A DNA stretch of 64,000 nt from contig NC_085852.1 in NCBI RefSeq assembly GCF_020906515.1, positions 2,666,001 to 2,730,000 of the forward strand, read 5' to 3'. Below the pieces are notes generated by a model. That model did no database searches, was not told where the DNA came from, and worked only from the letters and a program-made list of their open reading frames with translations. Within the stretch, counting starts at the first letter, position 1. The number at the start of each line of letters is the position of its first letter. This document shows, piece by piece, positions 33,024-44,293 of this stretch. This DNA comes from Vanrija pseudolonga (Eukaryota > Basidiomycota > Tremellomycetes > Trichosporonales > Trichosporonaceae). The position numbers and the translations under genes were made by a program.

Positions 33024-34689
33024 GTTAGATTAAGCTGTCTTCAGAAACACAGACGAAGAATGGAGAGCTGAAGAATTCCTCTGGAAAGTCGAACGAGCAT
33101 TGTTATTTCTGTCAATCGACGGTGCCGCGTCAAGAGAGATGCAATGGCGACTTCGTGCGTGATCTGTCCGGGGTCGGCCCTTTGACTCCACCTCCACCTC
33201 CACCATCAGGACTCAAAGCCAGGATGGCTCGCCAAAAAGCCGATCGAGGCACCATTTAACGTGATCTCCAAGGCGTTTTGATATCTCGGCTTCCTCGGCT
33301 CAACTGTAGCGTTGATGCATTCCACTTGTGCAGCTGAACTGGTGCGATGTTGCAGAATGAAGACCTGTGGCAGGTGATCAGCATCTTTGATAGTCGCCTA
33401 CAAGAGGTAGGTAGATGTTGCACCTGCTGCGGTCAGAAGTTTCTGCGGCCCTATCCTGCGGTGGTCAAGAGTTCACAAATAGACAACTCATTCACCGTTC
33501 CCCCCACTCTGTACTGCGCACCTACCAGCGTTCAATGTGCCAACAACAGAGATGATGTGACGACAGCTTTGCGGTCTCAGATTCACACAGCAATCGGACT
33601 GTGCTCGTTCCCCTGTTTCCTTCGCCTACATGCCACTCACCCTCGGCAGTGGTGCTGATAGGGAGGGATTGTAGTGAACCGCAGGGACATGGTACTGTCG
33701 CCGTCGTTCGTCGGAGCTTCAGTCACGCGGGGCGCGACAACCAGTCAGTCACTCAAAGGACGCGTGAGAGAGCTCATAAACGACGTGGTTGGGGCCCTGG
33801 GCTTAGCACACGTGAAAGCCATGCAAGCACAGACTGGGCGGCGCCTTATACGCCCTTTGCACCTCCCCGATGAAGTTCGTTTACATGGTATGATCTATGA
33901 GAGGGCAGGTGCAATCTCCAAACCATTCTGATACCTATGTAGTGTCACACTGGTTGACAATACTCGTTGCACCTGGTGCGATGTATACGGAGTACTGACT
34001 TCCCGGCCGGACAAGTCTTGTCTATTCGTGTATGCCCAACGAGAACAGAACCGTGGCCAGGCGATGGCCATTATGTTGGAACAGCCGATAGGGGTGACTC
34101 CGACTCCAATGCTGCTCCGTGAGTGTTGGCGGCTCATGGATGATCCATGAGTCAACAATGACGTTGCAAAGAAAGAGCAGGGAGAGTCCATGACCTCGAA
34201 GTCGGGCCTTGAGATGTGGTGAAAAGTGACAAGCTGCAATTGGAACTGTGAATCCTGATGAGGGCGGATACTTTCAAGGAGTCATTGTAAACAACAAATA
34301 ATGGTACTGCTCTATAAGTATTTGCAGGTTTCATCTAATGAAGGAAAATACCGGCGCCCATCAATTCTTCCAGGACCAGACAGAGGTAAGTACTAGCCAA
34401 CCCAGACATCAAACTTGGAGGCGACCCGTAGTAATATCATACCGGGAGTACTACGCGGTCTTCTTGTCAAGTGAATCAGCTGCATTGGCTAAAGCACAGA
34501 CTGCTGGTACTATACACTATTACTGGTGACTGAAGTCCAGGCCTAAAACGGATGCTTGAGTATAGCTGCCGTATCAACAGAGTTGCATAGAAAGAAATGA
34601 ATATGACACCAGTGTTGAAATCACTCAAACGACGTTGTTTCCTTTCAAACAAAGTCCGGGAAAGTGGGACATCAGAGAAGACAGCCACC
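33024..34689. other. Gene-poor stretch, left part of island
   Basis: These 1.67 kb follow the FMO start codon. The first ~250 bases probably hold its promoter. Beyond that I see only short frames, the best being 33674-33931 (85 codons), with no recognisable family and no splice pattern. Composition becomes visibly more AT-rich to the right. Confidence 0.4.
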
Positions 34690-34828
34690 TAGTCGAATAC
34701 AATGAATTCAGCCTTGATAACCGGTTACCTTTCCACATTGTGATTCTTGACAGGGTATCAGCCCGTGACGTCTCCACTAGGATACCATAAGCGAAAATCG
34801 TCATTTGGCTTACGACGGTGCACCTGTT

Positions 34829-34890
34829 GGAATATAATGAAGCCGCCTCCTGACAATTACCGGTTACCCTTTTACATTATGGTTGTTGAC
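34829..34890 (+). repeat. Repeat copy A within the copia fossil
   Basis: A 62-base stretch (beginning GGAATATAATGAAGCC) matches 36203-36264 at about 58 of 62 positions by eye. It falls in the integrase part of the fossil. A weaker third match lies near 34708-34745. Confidence 0.8.
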
Positions 34891-36202
34891 AAGGCCTAGT
34901 CGACTATACCAGGACAGATTTCGGTAAAATCGCCACTTCAGTGGCTTCCGGACTCAATCTGGCCTTGTTTCACCATTATCCAAAGCCTCAGTTCTATTGT
35001 CAGAGTCAATTTGAGCCCTGGGGTGCCCAATTTACTGAAGGCCAAGGGGAAAGAGCTTCGGGAAGAGGTCACGGCGACTGACAGCTGTTCCAGTGTTGCC
35101 AGATAGCAGTGATGCTTTACAGCATGTTTACGACCTATATAGGGATCAACAGCGAAATATGGGGTATATTTTCCCAATTAGGCAAGCCTATTCTCAGCTC
35201 AACATTGCGGGAGAGAAGTTAAGCGACTGCATGCTTGCTTTGCGGTTACAATCGCTCTTCCAGAGTCCTATAATATCCCGAAACAATCGATGTGACTTCT
35301 TATGGGCCCGATCGAGTCATTGCTGCAATCGATACTGACACAATTGGATATGAATTCCAGGACGACGGATACTATGCTTATGCTTCTTTTGATGCTCAGG
35401 TGTGGACGATCGTCAGGTTCATCAGCTGCCCTTATATCATCAACTGCACACAAGCAAAGCCCAACAAATTTGATTAGGACAAAATTTCATTGGAAGGAGT
35501 TGCTCGGATGCCGTGAAAGTTATAGATTCAGGATCCTCGCCTAAAAACTAGTATGGGACAGATCAGCGTATTCCTAGAGTTGATTTCAAGAATTGTCGAA
35601 TTTTGATTACCAAATCCTAATGGTTTTTCGCTGCTGATAAAAGTCGTTAGGGTTTGGGCAGAAGAGGGCAAAAGTTTGTGTATGAACAGTCCCGATGGTA
35701 CGGTGTATGTAGGCGTCGGGTTGTTGGCATCTTTGCGGCCTTAGGTGCGTTCGAAATCGCATTTAACGGACAATTGTTGAAATCGTCTGCTTTTGTCCCA
35801 AAAAGTCCAGAAACATCCAAAACGCTGTAATAGATCGTTTCTTCGAGGTATTCCAAGCAGTGTATTGTGTGATTTCTGGACTGTGAAGAAGACCTGGGCA
35901 GCAAAAGGTTGGTGAACCGGTTTTTGGCGGCATTGTCTCTTCTCTAGCAATGACGTTCTCGCTTCCGGAGAGGCAGGGTCGAAATTGAGGGTGACCACTT
36001 GATTCTTTATTGACTGATGATCACAGAAAATGTTACATTTAAATGCATGTATCATCTACAAGCTCTACAACAGGAAATGGCTTGGAGGGCTTCCATAATC
36101 TCAGAGGATGAGAAATCATTCAATTGCGATTTTTGCACGTCAAAAGGCTGCTTGCACCTTAATGCCCCACACTTAGAGCCTCCAGAACGGCAGTGCTTTG
36201 TA

Positions 36203-36264
36203 GGAATATAATGAAGCCGCCTCTTGACAATTACCGGTTACCCTTTTACATTGTGGTTCTTGTC
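36203..36264 (+). repeat. Repeat copy B within the copia fossil
   Basis: Second copy of the 62-base stretch seen at 34829-34890. The differences are few and two of the four are transitions. This copy is followed by the clearest integrase-like trace. Confidence 0.8.
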
Positions 36265-38600
36265 ATGCTTATCCTCAGGGCCTCATCCAATGGAGGATAC
36301 AGATATTTCATCACGTTCTATGATGACTACTCCCTGTGGTCCTTTGGAAGCTCGACAGTGACACTGCTCTGTCGATGATCACCTGCATTGCAAAATTAGA
36401 GCACCAACTACATGTTCAATTGCTCAAATCGGGGCGGAGGCCCTGGAGAGGAGTTCAAACACCATAATCATCATCAAATGTTGTCGGAATACGGGAAAAC
36501 ACGATGTGGAATCAATACTACAAGTTGTACTACTCGTTTATAGCTAGAATCAAGTGAGAGCAGGACATTGACTCAGAATCTGATTCTGAGTCGATTCTGA
36601 TGGGCTAGAGACGCACTTGATTGTAAAGAGATTTGAACAAAGGGAATTCGCAAGAACTAACCCGAGAGCACATTGTTGCGACAATATTGCGTCAAAGCTG
36701 GCATCAATAAACACACCATCAATCAATAAACACCACGATACCCGCAGCAGCCCAAAATCATAATTGCAGGATCGAACGCGCTGATTTAACGATTTAGAAC
36801 GGTGTCCGGACTCTCCTGGCTCAAACTTGACTTCGAACAAGTTTCTGGGCAGAAGCAGTACACTCTCAAGTGCTGTTCTTCTGCACCTGAAAGCTTGGTC
36901 TGGTCTCTAAAGCGAAAAAGCGTCAAAAACGAGTTCTGCACCTTCATTCGCATTCCTTTGCGTCCAAAGTCTGTTTATAGATATCACAGTGCACACAACA
37001 TACTCTTCCCACGTTATAAGCAGTGTCCCCTTCTTGTATACATCAAAGGAACCAGCCATTACCGAGCTTTGGATGTCTCTGAGCTTTATGAGTCAAGGAC
37101 GGTATTTTGAACAATTCGTGTCTGACCTCACTTTCCAATGCTGACATCCGCAGAAATAGTACCACTAGCCGAGCTCTCATGACGACGACTAACACCCCTT
37201 ATCTCCCACACAGAACGGCCAACTGTAAGGTCGTGCCCATAAAAATCAACTGACTTTCATTAGGACCCAAAAACCATTAGGATTTCCTAATGAAAAGTCG
37301 ACAATTCTTGAAATCACCTCAGAATACCTTACAACGGTCTTCCTAGAACCAGATTTCGACACAGGTCACAGATCTGACAATTTCAGCTGACCAATCCTCT
37401 GGTTGTCGAGATATCTCCACATCTTTCCGCTGAGGATCGCACTGATGATCCACTTCAGCCCAAATACTGAAACAAGGCCTCTACTAGACTAGATGGGTCA
37501 CCGTCGCTAAAGGGCTCCTGTAAGTTCCTGGCATCAACTTTATCGATTTCTGTGCTGGAGTGGCACACAAAGACTCAATTCGACTTTCTCCAGGCATGGT
37601 GAACCACTACAACCTGGAATGTGACCGAGTGGACATCAAAGAAGCATTTCTAGATGGAGAACTCCTGAGAGACCTCTGCTAAATATTGAATGACTACTTA
37701 AATCGAACTTCAGTCTCGACCAATCTGACTTGGAGGTCAAATGTGGCAGTGTTCTTGAGCTCCCCAACTTCTGCAGAGGCATGCAGAGATCAAAATGTCT
37801 GCGAGTTCGGGAGTGACTTGTCTCTGGTTGTGACGGCTCATTAGGCGCTGATAATTAATGCATTCGATATTTATCGAAAAGGGGGTTCGACATTTAGGAG
37901 TGGTTTCCTGAAGGCTAACAAGTGCATCTCTGTCCTGAAACAGTCACCTCTGTTTTAATCGCGGATCGAATTGGATGATTGGCGGTAGCAACTACGACTC
38001 AAACCCACAAATGGCGATCCCTGCCTCTAAATTGAATGCCCAATTCGAAACCTCAGACTCTGGAGCTGTCAATTACTTCCTGGGCTTTAATATAATCCGA
38101 AATAGCACTCAAGGATCGCTACAAATGTCCCAAAAGGCACTGTAATTAACAACCTGCTTGCCAAATGCAACATGTTTGGTTGCAATGCAGTCAAAACACC
38201 GCCCCCATGTCGATTTGTTGCTCTAATTACGACCCAGGACAATTTCCAACGGGGCCAGGGCGTTCCTTACCTGACTTTGACTGGTTCTTGCCCAGACTTC
38301 CCACATGCAGCTTTCACGCTCTACTGCTTCAGTTCTAGGTAGAACACAGCTCCTTCCAAGGCTTCAAGAATTCACTCAATTCCAATCTCACATGATCGGA
38401 TTCTGCGATTCAGACTGGGGAGGCGCTAAGAACCAGCGGCCTCTACTCGATAAACTCGAGTCTATCTGAGAAGACATTCCCATGGCCCTTGGGTTGCGGC
38501 GAGTCATTAGTTTGGAGTTTGGTGGATTGAGGCCACAACACACCACCGCGAGGGTACACCGAGTAAGAGAGCCGGATTTGACTTATCGTTGCGGCCAACA

Positions 38601-41080
38601 ACTTCTCCTCTGAACGCTTGGACGCCGGTTGCGTAACTAACCTACTGAGAGGCCACTATCTTGTCTTCATGGCTCTCGTCACCGCGCAGCAACACTTGGA
38701 CAGCGTGCTAGTACAGGTACAGCACTGCCCGAAGTAATAGAGGGTTGGCTCTCTAGTACTGCACTTGTGGCAGATGGTATCCCCGAGTGGCACCTGAACA
38801 GATCCTCAACTCTCTGCGACAAACCCCCTCGGAGGCTTGCCCCTCCCTCCACACCTTGCACCAATGAGAAAGGACCTGAATATCTACAGCTGTCAGCGTG
38901 GCCTTAAAAATCATGGGGAGGTGCAACTTAATACTTGGTTCCTGCAATTTTCCCGCAATGACATGACTGCAGTGACCGGCTCCCAGCCTTCAGTGAGTAA
39001 CGGGAGGCAAGAATGACAGTGCTTGCTTTCTCAGCGAATGATGACGATAGCAGTTTGAAGGTCAGGTGTCGCAAGTGGCACCATTCTCGGGGTCCGGACG
39101 CTGGATGTTGAAGGGACGACTGGAGGTCGACGACGGTGTTTTCGGATCGGTGTGCAGAAGAGCGTCTCGAGTGAACACTCGTGGCTCATCTCTTTGGGGT
39201 ACAAACAGTGGCAACTTACCAACGTGGTCCGTACAGTCATGTCTTCCGACAGTGGGGCCGCCAAGCAAGGTAGCTTGAGCGAAGTCCTTCCTGGGCTGCT
39301 TGAGAGAGATAGCACCTTATTTCCAGGTTTGTGGAGTGACCAATAAAGGCCCCTAGATTAGAGTGGCCAGAGGGGAACTGTTTGAGCAGCTTGAACAGGG
39401 CAGCCTCACTATCCTGCTGCAAGTACGTGTGGCTGCCACCAGTTGACTTGAGTACACTGCTGTCTCTACCACGTCCTGTCGCCGGCGGCTTGGCCGTGGC
39501 AGGGCAACTACAACCCGTGTCATCAAAGAGAAGACGCTGCCGAAAGCAGGGGAGATGAAGACCCCAGAGGAGGCGGTTGACAGAAGCAGTAATGTTGTCC
39601 TCGGGACGCTTCGGGAGGGGAGCGCGGAGTTCATAGTAATTGTGCTGTGGAGAGGTAGTATCCTGTGGGTGGCAAGCGTCTACGGATAAATGTTCACAGC
39701 GTTCCAAGGCGAATGGTGTGATAGGCACTGACGGGGAGGAGTGGTGCATAGTGGGGGAGGAAGAGGAGTGCATGGCCTGGTGACACTGGAGGAATAGATC
39801 AATCGGAACAGTGAAAGGAGGATCTGCGCAAGGTGTGATTCACATGATGTTCGAATCCCGCGCCTTGGAAATCGAATGAAAGCCGGATGATGATCCTCTC
39901 GACATCACAATACCCGCGGAGTCATGTGTACCTCGAACCTGGGACTGGTGTCTTCGGCTCTAATTGAGGGGAGCTGTGGCTGAACTGGCGATGAGGTGCG
40001 TTCAGCTGGAATATCATCCGCTGAAGCGCAAGAGCCCTTCATTCTCTCGTGTTTGCCCGAAGCCCCCTTAATGAAGACTCTTCCGCAATGAGGCTGATTG
40101 TATGACAGTGGGATTGATGCATTTTGAGCGGTTCTTGTGTCACAACACCGTCATGGCTGGTGCCACTATCTATTCAGTCCATTCCCATATCTTCCACTAT
40201 AGCTAGCCTGTACCCAACGTTGGATTTATCGTCTTGTACTATCTCTAGTCGACTTGCCTAGTGTTGTTTGGTCTCCAACGAGGCTGATCTCGGACCCCTT
40301 GACACTCGCCGTCATCGCCAACGACCTGTTGTTTTTGTTTTGTTTTTGTTTTCTTTTGCTGTCGCTGGCCGACAGTTTCAAAATACCTTTGAACAGACGA
40401 CGAACGGGTGCCACCAACCTTCAGGCAAGTTGGGAGTACGGAGATTCACAAGGTTCACAACTCAACTGATGACAAAGAAGACTCGAAGAGAGGAGGAGAA
40501 TGTAAAATGACGATCACGCTGCAGTGGGGTTGGTGTAGCTCCCGATGCCGGTTCCGTCCAAGACACCGTCGTTTCAGGCCGAGTTGAGGTTTGAGTCTCA
40601 AACTCGTACTCTCAAATGCACTTTCCCGGGGTGATGGTTCAGCTATAGAGTCGCGGGTAGCAGGCCACCATGAGGCCACCCGCCTAGCACCACTCCGCCC
40701 GACTTTTGAGGAGAGTGCCACCCTCCTCGTTCACTCCGGGTGCCGCAGAACGCGACAGCTGTTTCTACTGATATCCGTGGTGACGAGTGACTCGGGTTTC
40801 GCACAGCGACAGGAAGCTGTTCGCCGACCGGCTCCATAGCGTCGGCTACGTGGCCATGTGGCAAGGAGCTGACTATGTATGGTTGCTCGCCTGACCCTTG
40901 TTGAATACCCAGCTCTTCATTAAACGCTGTTGAAATACGATTCTACTCGAGCGACTCGTTCCATTCCGTAACGGGTGCTCTCGTATCTCTTACAGTGCTT
41001 GTAGGATTCATCTCAGTTGCATCTCTTAATCGGTTCAAAGCACATGGTGAGCACCAGATGCCACAGAGAGACGAGATGGA
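38601..41080. other. Gene-poor stretch, right part of island
   Basis: About 2.5 kb without a gene I can support. The longest frame is 39237-39773 on the minus strand (178 codons, Ser/Pro-rich N-terminus). It shows no family motif, no splice signals and no conserved-looking block. A T-rich run (GTTTTTGTTTTGTTTTTGTT) lies at about 40330-40350. It may hold further unrecognisable repeat debris. Confidence 0.4.
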
Positions 41081-41111
41081 TTACGTAAATGAATTTGAAA
41101 TATTTACGTAA
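41081..41111. promoter_or_regulatory. Paired TTACGTAA sites (inverted repeat) upstream of NDUFS5
   Basis: TTACGTAAAT at 41081-41090 and its exact reverse complement ATTTACGTAA at 41102-41111 flank an 11-base spacer. TTACGTAA is a palindromic bZIP (Yap-type) core. TGACTAA and TGACGTG follow directly at about 41114-41130, making a bZIP-site cluster about 245 bases before the NDUFS5 start codon. Confidence 0.55.
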
Positions 41112-41355
41112 AATGACTAATGACGTGTGTTACATGTACTGCCCGTCTGACCCCGAGTGGCCGCTGAGTGACCACCACCCACTCACGTTTCAGGCAATTG
41201 GTATCGTTGATTGACCGCCGCATCTCATCCGACTTCGGAGCCAGCAACACCATCGACTGTGCAAGTCGTCAGTCTCGACCGTTGACGACCCCGCTTGGCT
41301 CAAGCTCCAAGACCCTCGACCTTCTCTTCCTCCGCATCGATCTCTGAGGTTTCAC

Positions 41356-41833
41356 CATGGCTGTAAGTCCTCGCCCAGACCGTCTCTATTCGACGATCAT
41401 CTGACAAGGTTGCAGTCTGGTTTCGGCTACTCGGGCGGTTAGTGACAATGCGACACCCTCGACGGCCGGGCATGCTGACTCTATAGGCCGTACTCGCTGC
41501 TTCGTGTTCTGGCAGGAGTTTAGCAAGGTAGGATTCCGCCCGATGGAAGGGGGTTGTTGTGTATTGACACCTCGCAGTGCTACGCGAACGCCGACGCTCC
41601 TCAAGAGTGCATTGGTCAGAAGGAGGACTACCTCGAGTGCCTGCACCGGACAAAGGAGGTGAGCTCCTATGGGTTGAGCTGAAGCTGATGTCAACCAGAT
41701 CGCGAGGGCAAAAGAGATCAAGGCGCACTGGGTTCAATCGCAGGTCCGAGAGGGAGCGGATGCTCGCAAGGCCGCTGAGAAGGCTGCGACTGGCGTCATT
41801 GTCAACCTCGGGCTCGTGAACACCGACGCTTAG
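41356..41833 (+). CDS. NDUFS5-like CHCH subunit of respiratory complex I
   Basis: A small accessory subunit of NADH:ubiquinone oxidoreductase on the intermembrane-space side of the inner membrane. Five exons are spliced: MA / SGFGYSGG / RTRCFVFWQEFSK / CYANADAPQECIGQKEDYLE then CLHRTKE / IARAKEIKAHWVQSQV to the end NLGLVNTDA. The twin CX9C motif is exact (C-FVFWQEFSK-C and C-IGQKEDYLE-C), as expected for Mia40-imported CHCH proteins. SGFGYSGG-RTRCF-FWQE matches the NDUFS5 start (SG-G--GG---RCF-FWQE) rather than Cox12. About 94 residues, normal for fungal orthologues. It is too fragmented by introns to appear as one open frame. Convergent with NAT9. Confidence 0.85.
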
Positions 41834-41977
41834 CGCGTCCACAGAGACGTATAGCAAGAGAAATGCACACTATAGGAGCTTAGCGTGCAGACCTGCAAAC
41901 GTGTGGACCTGCAACGGACACGGCCTGGCATAATGGTGATCTATCTTACAACCTCAGCCGAGAGATGGCCAACCGCC

Positions 41978-42939
41978 TCACGACCTCGCTTCGTACGAAC
42001 CCAAACGCCCATCGAGCAAAGCGGAGGGCCAGTCGGCGCTCGTTCCCTTTACGGCTTCTGCAGCCGTGTCCCACCCCCACCTCATCTCCACCTCATCCCA
42101 CACACTGACAACCTTGACTGTTTTGAACCCCAGCCGCTCAAACAGCGCAATGGACGCTGTATTCTTCGAGCCAATCCGAGCTATGAGGTTGGCAGGAGGA
42201 ATCTGCAGGTCTGAGTGAATGGCGTAGGTGAGGCTGCAGCTAGGTCAGCTGGGATCTGAGCAGACTGGGGACTGTGCCTCACAAGAGTTGCAGTGCCTCG
42301 AAGGCCAATCCCTTGCGACGGAAGTCGGCCTCTGCGAGAGGCGTTAGCGTGCCGAGGGCATGGCCAGGGGATTGCTCCTACCTGCAATCATAATCTCACA
42401 CTCGACATCGTCTTGGGGCCCGTTGGGAAGAAACAGGTTGACGTCACCGATCATTCGGCACTTGGACAACTCTGACGGAGGAACAACAGGCGTGGTGGAT
42501 GCTGGAAGTTCCGTCGGCCGTGCCAACAGGATGAAGGTAAGCTCTAAGGGAGAGCTGTTAGCGGAGTCCCAAGGCTCGGCAATAGAACCCTACTGTCGTC
42601 GTCCTGCTGCCATTTGCCTGAGGGCACGTCAGTGATGCTGGCGGTGGTCTGGTACCAACGCTGCATGTCTAGCTCTTCTTCGAATGTTAGAGGTTCAGAG
42701 GCTGTCAACTCCAAGAGCTCAGGCGACTTCATCCACTCGTGGTAGGTCTGCGGTTCCGGAGCGACATATTAGAAGGGTGTAACCGGGGGCACACTGCTTG
42801 AGAGGTTCTCACTTGGACATGCTCGACTCTACCAGGTGTCAGAATCGGCCTGTCAGAGTAAAGTCAGATATAAGACCGACCTGTAGGGCACGAGAATGAC
42901 CTTGTCGCCATGTATGGTGATGTTCTCGTTGAGGAGCAT
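41978..42939 (-). CDS. NAT9: N-acetyltransferase 9-like GNAT protein
   Basis: MLLNENITIHGDKVILVPYR, then VEHVQTYHEWMKSPELLELT and ASEPLTFEEELDMQRWYQ, follows the NAT9 pattern (LNEN-----K--LVPY--EHV--YH-WM-S-EL--LTASEPL---EE--MQ--W) closely. ELTFILLARP, then RMIGDVNLFLPN and ECEIMIA lead to the acetyl-CoA-binding segment DFRRKGLAFEALQLLL, then RIGSKNTASIALFERLGFKT and WDEVEMRW. NAT9 is a conserved GNAT protein reported to act on microtubule stability in flies; a tubulin role here is inference. Start ATG 42939, stop 41978-41980, about five introns. Head-to-head with the proteasome gene. Confidence 0.87.
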
Positions 42940-43298
42940 GGTGTGGATATGCAGAAAGCAGAGAGCCAGAACCAAACAGTCTTGTCCGTACATGGAGCCT
43001 GCTGCTGGACGCTGGCTGAGCTCTGAATTGCCGACCGTACCACGTTGTGTGGCGTGCCTGAAAATTACTCTGACAACCGACTGCATCATCGCCTGGGCTC
43101 ACCACGTCCTGGCTGGCCGCGCGTCGCTGACATTCAACACATCAACTCTCTGGATTGCTACTCTGTCTTCACTTTGCGTCTACACACTCTCAACAGCTCC
43201 CCCAGTGCCCGTCACTGTAGAATAGAGCGTCGTCTGGCGCAGTAACTCTTCCTTTCACATACCACTCGGCCTACCGTCATTCAACAGGTCTAACCACC
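42940..43298. promoter_or_regulatory. Divergent region NAT9 / proteasome alpha-7
   Basis: A shared 359-base promoter space. I looked for the fungal proteasome element GGTGGCAAA and did not see it. Nothing else distinctive. Confidence 0.4.
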
Positions 43299-44217
43299 AT
43301 GTCGTCTATCGGTACCGGTTACGACCTCTCGGTCTCGACCTACTCTCCAGATGGCCGTCTCTTCCAGGTCGAGTACGCCAACAAGGCTGTTGAGGCCGCA
43401 GGGTGAGTTTGGCCTCGCATCATGGTAGCGTTCCTTTCTTACACCTTTAGTGTCGCTGTCGGTATCCGCTGCAAGGATGGTGTCGTCCTCGGTGTTGAGC
43501 GCCTTCTCCACTCCAAGCTTCTGGTCAAGGGCGCGAACAGGAGGATACAGTCGGTCGACGAGCACATTGGTCTTGCCACTGCGGGTCTCCTCGCGGATGG
43601 GAAGCACATTGCCAGCAGGCTGAGGGACGAGGCCTACAACTTCCGCGACACCTACAACGCGCCGGTCACCCTGCAGGTGAGCCATTGGCCTTGACGGTCT
43701 CCACTGTGAACTAATACTTGTCCTAGATTCTCTCTGACCGCCTGTCGGGATACGTCCAGGCCTACACCTGCTATGGATCCGTCCGCCCCTTCGGCGTCTC
43801 GAGTCTCGTTGCCGGCGTCGACAAGAGCGGCCCCCGTCTCTTCTGCATCGAGCCCTCGGGCGTGTACTACGGCTACCGCGCTTGCGCAACGGGCAAGGGC
43901 AAGGCCCTCGCGAAGACGGAGCTCGAGAAGTTGGTTGCCGCTGAGGCGGACGGAGGAAGCGCTATCACCTGCAAGGAGGCTGTCCGTGAGATTGCTCGCA
44001 TGTGAGTGGTGACTCGGCTTGTTGTTGTGAGCAGACTGGCTGACGCATCAGCATCTACCTCGTCCACGACGACAACAAGGACAAGGACTTTGAGCTCGAG
44101 ATGACTTGGGTGTCGCCCGAGTCTGGCTTCAAGCACCAGACTGTTCCCGCCGACCTCCTGGCCGAGGCCGAAGCTGCCGCCAAGGCTGCGCTCGAGGAGG
44201 GCATGGAGGAGGACTAG
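43299..44217 (+). CDS. PRE10: 20S proteasome subunit alpha-7 (Pre10/PSMA3)
   Basis: An outer-ring alpha subunit of the 20S proteasome. It starts [20 protein letters not shown] then [15 protein letters not shown], the alpha-type N-terminal signature with [33 protein letters not shown], then [38 protein letters not shown] and [20 protein letters not shown] follow. The order and the GTGYD start, plus the acidic tail ([10 protein letters not shown]) typical of alpha-7, point to Pre10/PSMA3 rather than other alpha subunits. Four exons; introns near 43404, 43677 and 44001. Convergent with SPT3, 76 bases between stops. Confidence 0.93.
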
Positions 44218-44293
44218 GCAGAAGAAGTATAACCGTCCCATTGTACAGACATGCATGATGATTACAACAGCGAAAGTGAACTGGGTCACTTCA

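Larger units (their letters stand above)
34690..38600 (+). mobile_element. Decayed Ty1/copia LTR-retrotransposon fossil(s)
   Basis: Fossil copia-type remnants, plus strand. Integrase-region traces appear at about 34700-34900 and again at 36200-36380, the latter with the pattern GGYRYFITFYDDYS. Reverse transcriptase traces lie at about 37500-38150 (YFLGFNIIRNSTQGS), and RNase H traces at about 38390-38460 (IGFCDSDWGGAKN). Integrase before reverse transcriptase is the copia order. The element is thoroughly broken, with well over a dozen breaks, and lacks a recognisable pair of terminal repeats, so it looks old. The double integrase trace suggests more than one insertion or an internal duplication. 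The stretch is distinctly richer in AT than the flanking genes. Ends are approximate. Confidence 0.75.

Noticed and set aside
39237-39773. 178-codon minus-strand frame in the gene-poor island
   Set aside because: No recognisable domain, no promoter or splice context, and it sits among repeat debris. It could be real, but I cannot support it.
39848-39863. GTTCGAATCC string resembling a tRNA B box
   Set aside because: The flanking bases cannot form a T-stem and there is no A box or acceptor stem at the right distance.
41356-41833. Cytochrome c oxidase subunit VIb (Cox12)
   Set aside because: Twin CX9C motifs are shared, but the SGFGYSGG-RTRCFVFWQE start and overall order match NDUFS5 instead.
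43290-43889. 199-codon minus-strand frame over the proteasome gene
   Set aside because: Arg-rich shadow of the PRE10 coding strand.
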